Source: JAAXGI01 sp965206975
GTDB lineage: Bacteria > Gemmatimonadota > Gemmatimonadetes > Longimicrobiales > Gaopeijiaceae
DNA: 64,000 nt
Assembly (NCBI GenBank): GCA_965206975.1
Contig: OZ242253.1
Coordinates: 1,798,001 to 1,862,000 of the forward strand
Direction of reading: 5' to 3'
Both the position numbers and the translations under genes were made by a program. Under the pieces are notes generated by a model. That model made no database searches and was not told the origin of the DNA. It was given only the letters and a program-made list of their open reading frames with translations. Positions 63,050 through 64,000 of this stretch are shown piece by piece; the stretch's first letter is position 1; each line of letters begins with the position of its first letter.

Positions 63050-63225
63050 CTATCGGACTACGGGAGGCGAAGGAGCCGGACGTGGCGGCAATGGGACCAC
63101 CAGCCTGTCACAATCGGTCCCGGCGCGCTCGCCCGGACGCGAGAGCTCAACCGCCGCGCGGCCCTGCTTCGATATGATGACGCGCTCACCGTCGCGGACG
63201 GCGCCGACGAGTTCGGGAAGGCACG
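63050..63225 (-). pseudogene. Phd/YefM-type antitoxin fragment
   Basis: The minus strand reads LPELVGAVRDGERVIISKQG then RAAVELSRPGERAG and ends at a TAG. This is the core of a Phd/YefM antitoxin (LxELVxxVxxGERVIIxxxGxPxAxL). The first about 12 residues, which form the DNA-binding strand, are replaced by unrelated sequence from the direct repeat. No toxin gene is present. Confidence 0.5.
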
Positions 63226-63416
63226 TTCCAAGGCGCGTATCTCTGCGGTGCCCCTGCTGCTGGCCCAGCATCCCACAGAAGAGTTCGGGATCGTGACCGC
63301 GATGAGGGGATTGGAACCGTCGGAGAACGGGGCCCGATGACCCGCCGCCCGGGCTTCTGGGCCCTATTCGCCCTCCTTGGCGTCGCAAGCGTCGTTGCCG
63401 CGATCCGGTTCTTTCC
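63212..63416 (+). repeat. 0.2-kb direct repeat, right copy
   Basis: Right-hand counterpart of 61262-61470. This copy keeps a working start codon and the first 27 codons of the CPBP-like gene. Confidence 0.8.
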
Positions 63417-64000
63417 GGTCGCCTTTCCGATCATCACGCTGGATCTCGCGATGGACCGCGAGGCCGCCGTCGCCCAGGCGGAGGCCTTGGCTCGGCGTTA
63501 CGGATGGGATCCGCCCGACGCTCGGGTGGCCGCCACCTTCGGCCAGACGGATCCGGAGGTGCAGACGTACGTCGAGCTGGAGGCCGGAGGCCGGGACGCA
63601 TTCGTGGGACTCGCCGAGCGGGGGATCTACCAGCCGTACGTGTGGACGGTTCGGCGCTTCGCGGAGGGGGTCGTCGAGGAGAGCCGAGTGCGCTTCACGC
63701 CGGCGGGCGAGCCAGTTGGGTACCGCCTTCGGCTCTCGGAGGAGGATCCGGGAGGTGGCAACCTCGCGGAGGCAGAGGCGCGGGCCGCCGCTGAACGGAC
63801 GGCGTCGGAGTGGGGGGCGGATCTCTCCTCCTTCGTACCCCTCGAATCGTCCGAGGAGAGGCAGCCGGGCGGGCGGGTGGATCACACGTTCGTCTTCGAG
63901 CGGACCGACGCCACGGTGGCAGATGGCCGTTTTCGGCTCCGGATCCGGGTCGCGGGGAACCGGGCCTCCGAGCTTTCCCACTTCGGCTACGTGCCCGAGG
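63336..64000 (+). CDS. CPBP-type membrane protease N-terminal domain (C-terminus outside window)
   Basis: ATG 63336 with GGAGAACGGGG upstream; the frame is open to the window end (221 codons). A first membrane segment (FWALFALLGVASVVAAIRFF) is followed by an extracytoplasmic domain of at least 190 residues: LDLAMDREAAVAQAEALARR, then VQTYVELEAGGRDAFVGLAE and GRVDHTFVFERTDATVADGR. I recall the same N-terminal domain in front of CPBP (Rce1-like) intramembrane proteases of Gemmatimonadota. The protease part itself is not in the window, so the assignment is provisional. Confidence 0.65.

Noticed and set aside
63050..63225. A working toxin-antitoxin locus
   Set aside because: Only the core of a Phd-type antitoxin is present, its N-terminus is replaced and no toxin gene is adjacent.
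1..64000. CRISPR array, prophage, or rRNA operon
   Set aside because: No regularly spaced direct repeats, no phage structural genes and no rRNA-like sequence were seen on either strand.
1..64000. All frameshifts are sequencing errors
   Set aside because: Many remnants also lack whole domains or are joined to unrelated fragments, which indels cannot explain. Single-indel cases such as 40775-41724 do remain open to this explanation.

Overview
The window is GC-rich and looks chromosomal. Its gene families point to a Gemmatimonadota-like bacterium: two DUF5916 outer-membrane-type proteins, twin-arginine GMC and gluconate-dehydrogenase-subunit-3 oxidoreductases, MacB-type permeases, Ig-like (BIG) surface lipoproteins, a Vgb-propeller/cytochrome fusion and TAT-exported VOC and RidA proteins. 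This assignment is an inference from family content; no rRNA or complete tRNA lies in the window.

Layout. 0-9.3 kb: a DUF5916 protein cut by the window edge, a broken methyltransferase, a TerB-like protein, an ABC-F ATPase, a VOC protein, a nuclease remnant and an M28-M19 double peptidase. 9.3-17 kb: a tRNA 3' fragment, a TAT-type FAD amino-acid-oxidase-like protein, IS481 and IS21 remnants, a GMC dehydrogenase with its small subunit, an ICMT-like methyltransferase and a Gfo/Idh/MocA protein. 17-23 kb: NIPSNAP, the Vgb/cytochrome fusion, an IS1595 remnant, an aldo/keto reductase and a secreted propeller-like protein. 23-32 kb: a MacAB-type efflux operon (adaptor, two permeases, ATPase) whose own TolC gene is reduced to a C-terminal stub, an amidase gene split by an intact IS30, and a full TolC gene. 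32-42.5 kb: exported VOC protein, metallophosphoesterase, second DUF5916 protein, lipoprotein, two beta-barrels (one frameshifted), and a PotD fragment joined to an IS3 remnant. 43-50 kb: the best preserved housekeeping block, with a sodium symporter plus BadF-type kinase, VanZ, dapD-dapB and pyrF. 50-58 kb: SRPBCC protein, a methyltransferase broken by a 20-bp tandem duplication, exported RidA, a BIG-domain HEMTH metalloprotease with a translationally coupled partner, and a lipoprotein. 58-64 kb: broken methyltransferase and DUF1572 genes, GNAT, TonB, and an ammonium transporter bracketed by a 0.2-kb direct repeat, then a CPBP-like protein cut by the window end.

How it works together. Intact genes cover lysine/peptidoglycan precursor synthesis (dapB, dapD), pyrimidine synthesis (pyrF), ammonium uptake, drug or lipid efflux, exported redox enzymes, and peptide degradation outside the cytoplasm. 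About twenty gaps between them hold recognisable pieces of dead genes: four class I methyltransferases, transposases of four IS families, an integrase tail, a porin tail, and restriction, partition and antitoxin fragments. I found no CRISPR array, prophage or convincing new defence system. The most unusual features are this pattern of decay, the double-peptidase fusion, the coupled metalloprotease pair, and the repeat around the ammonium transporter.
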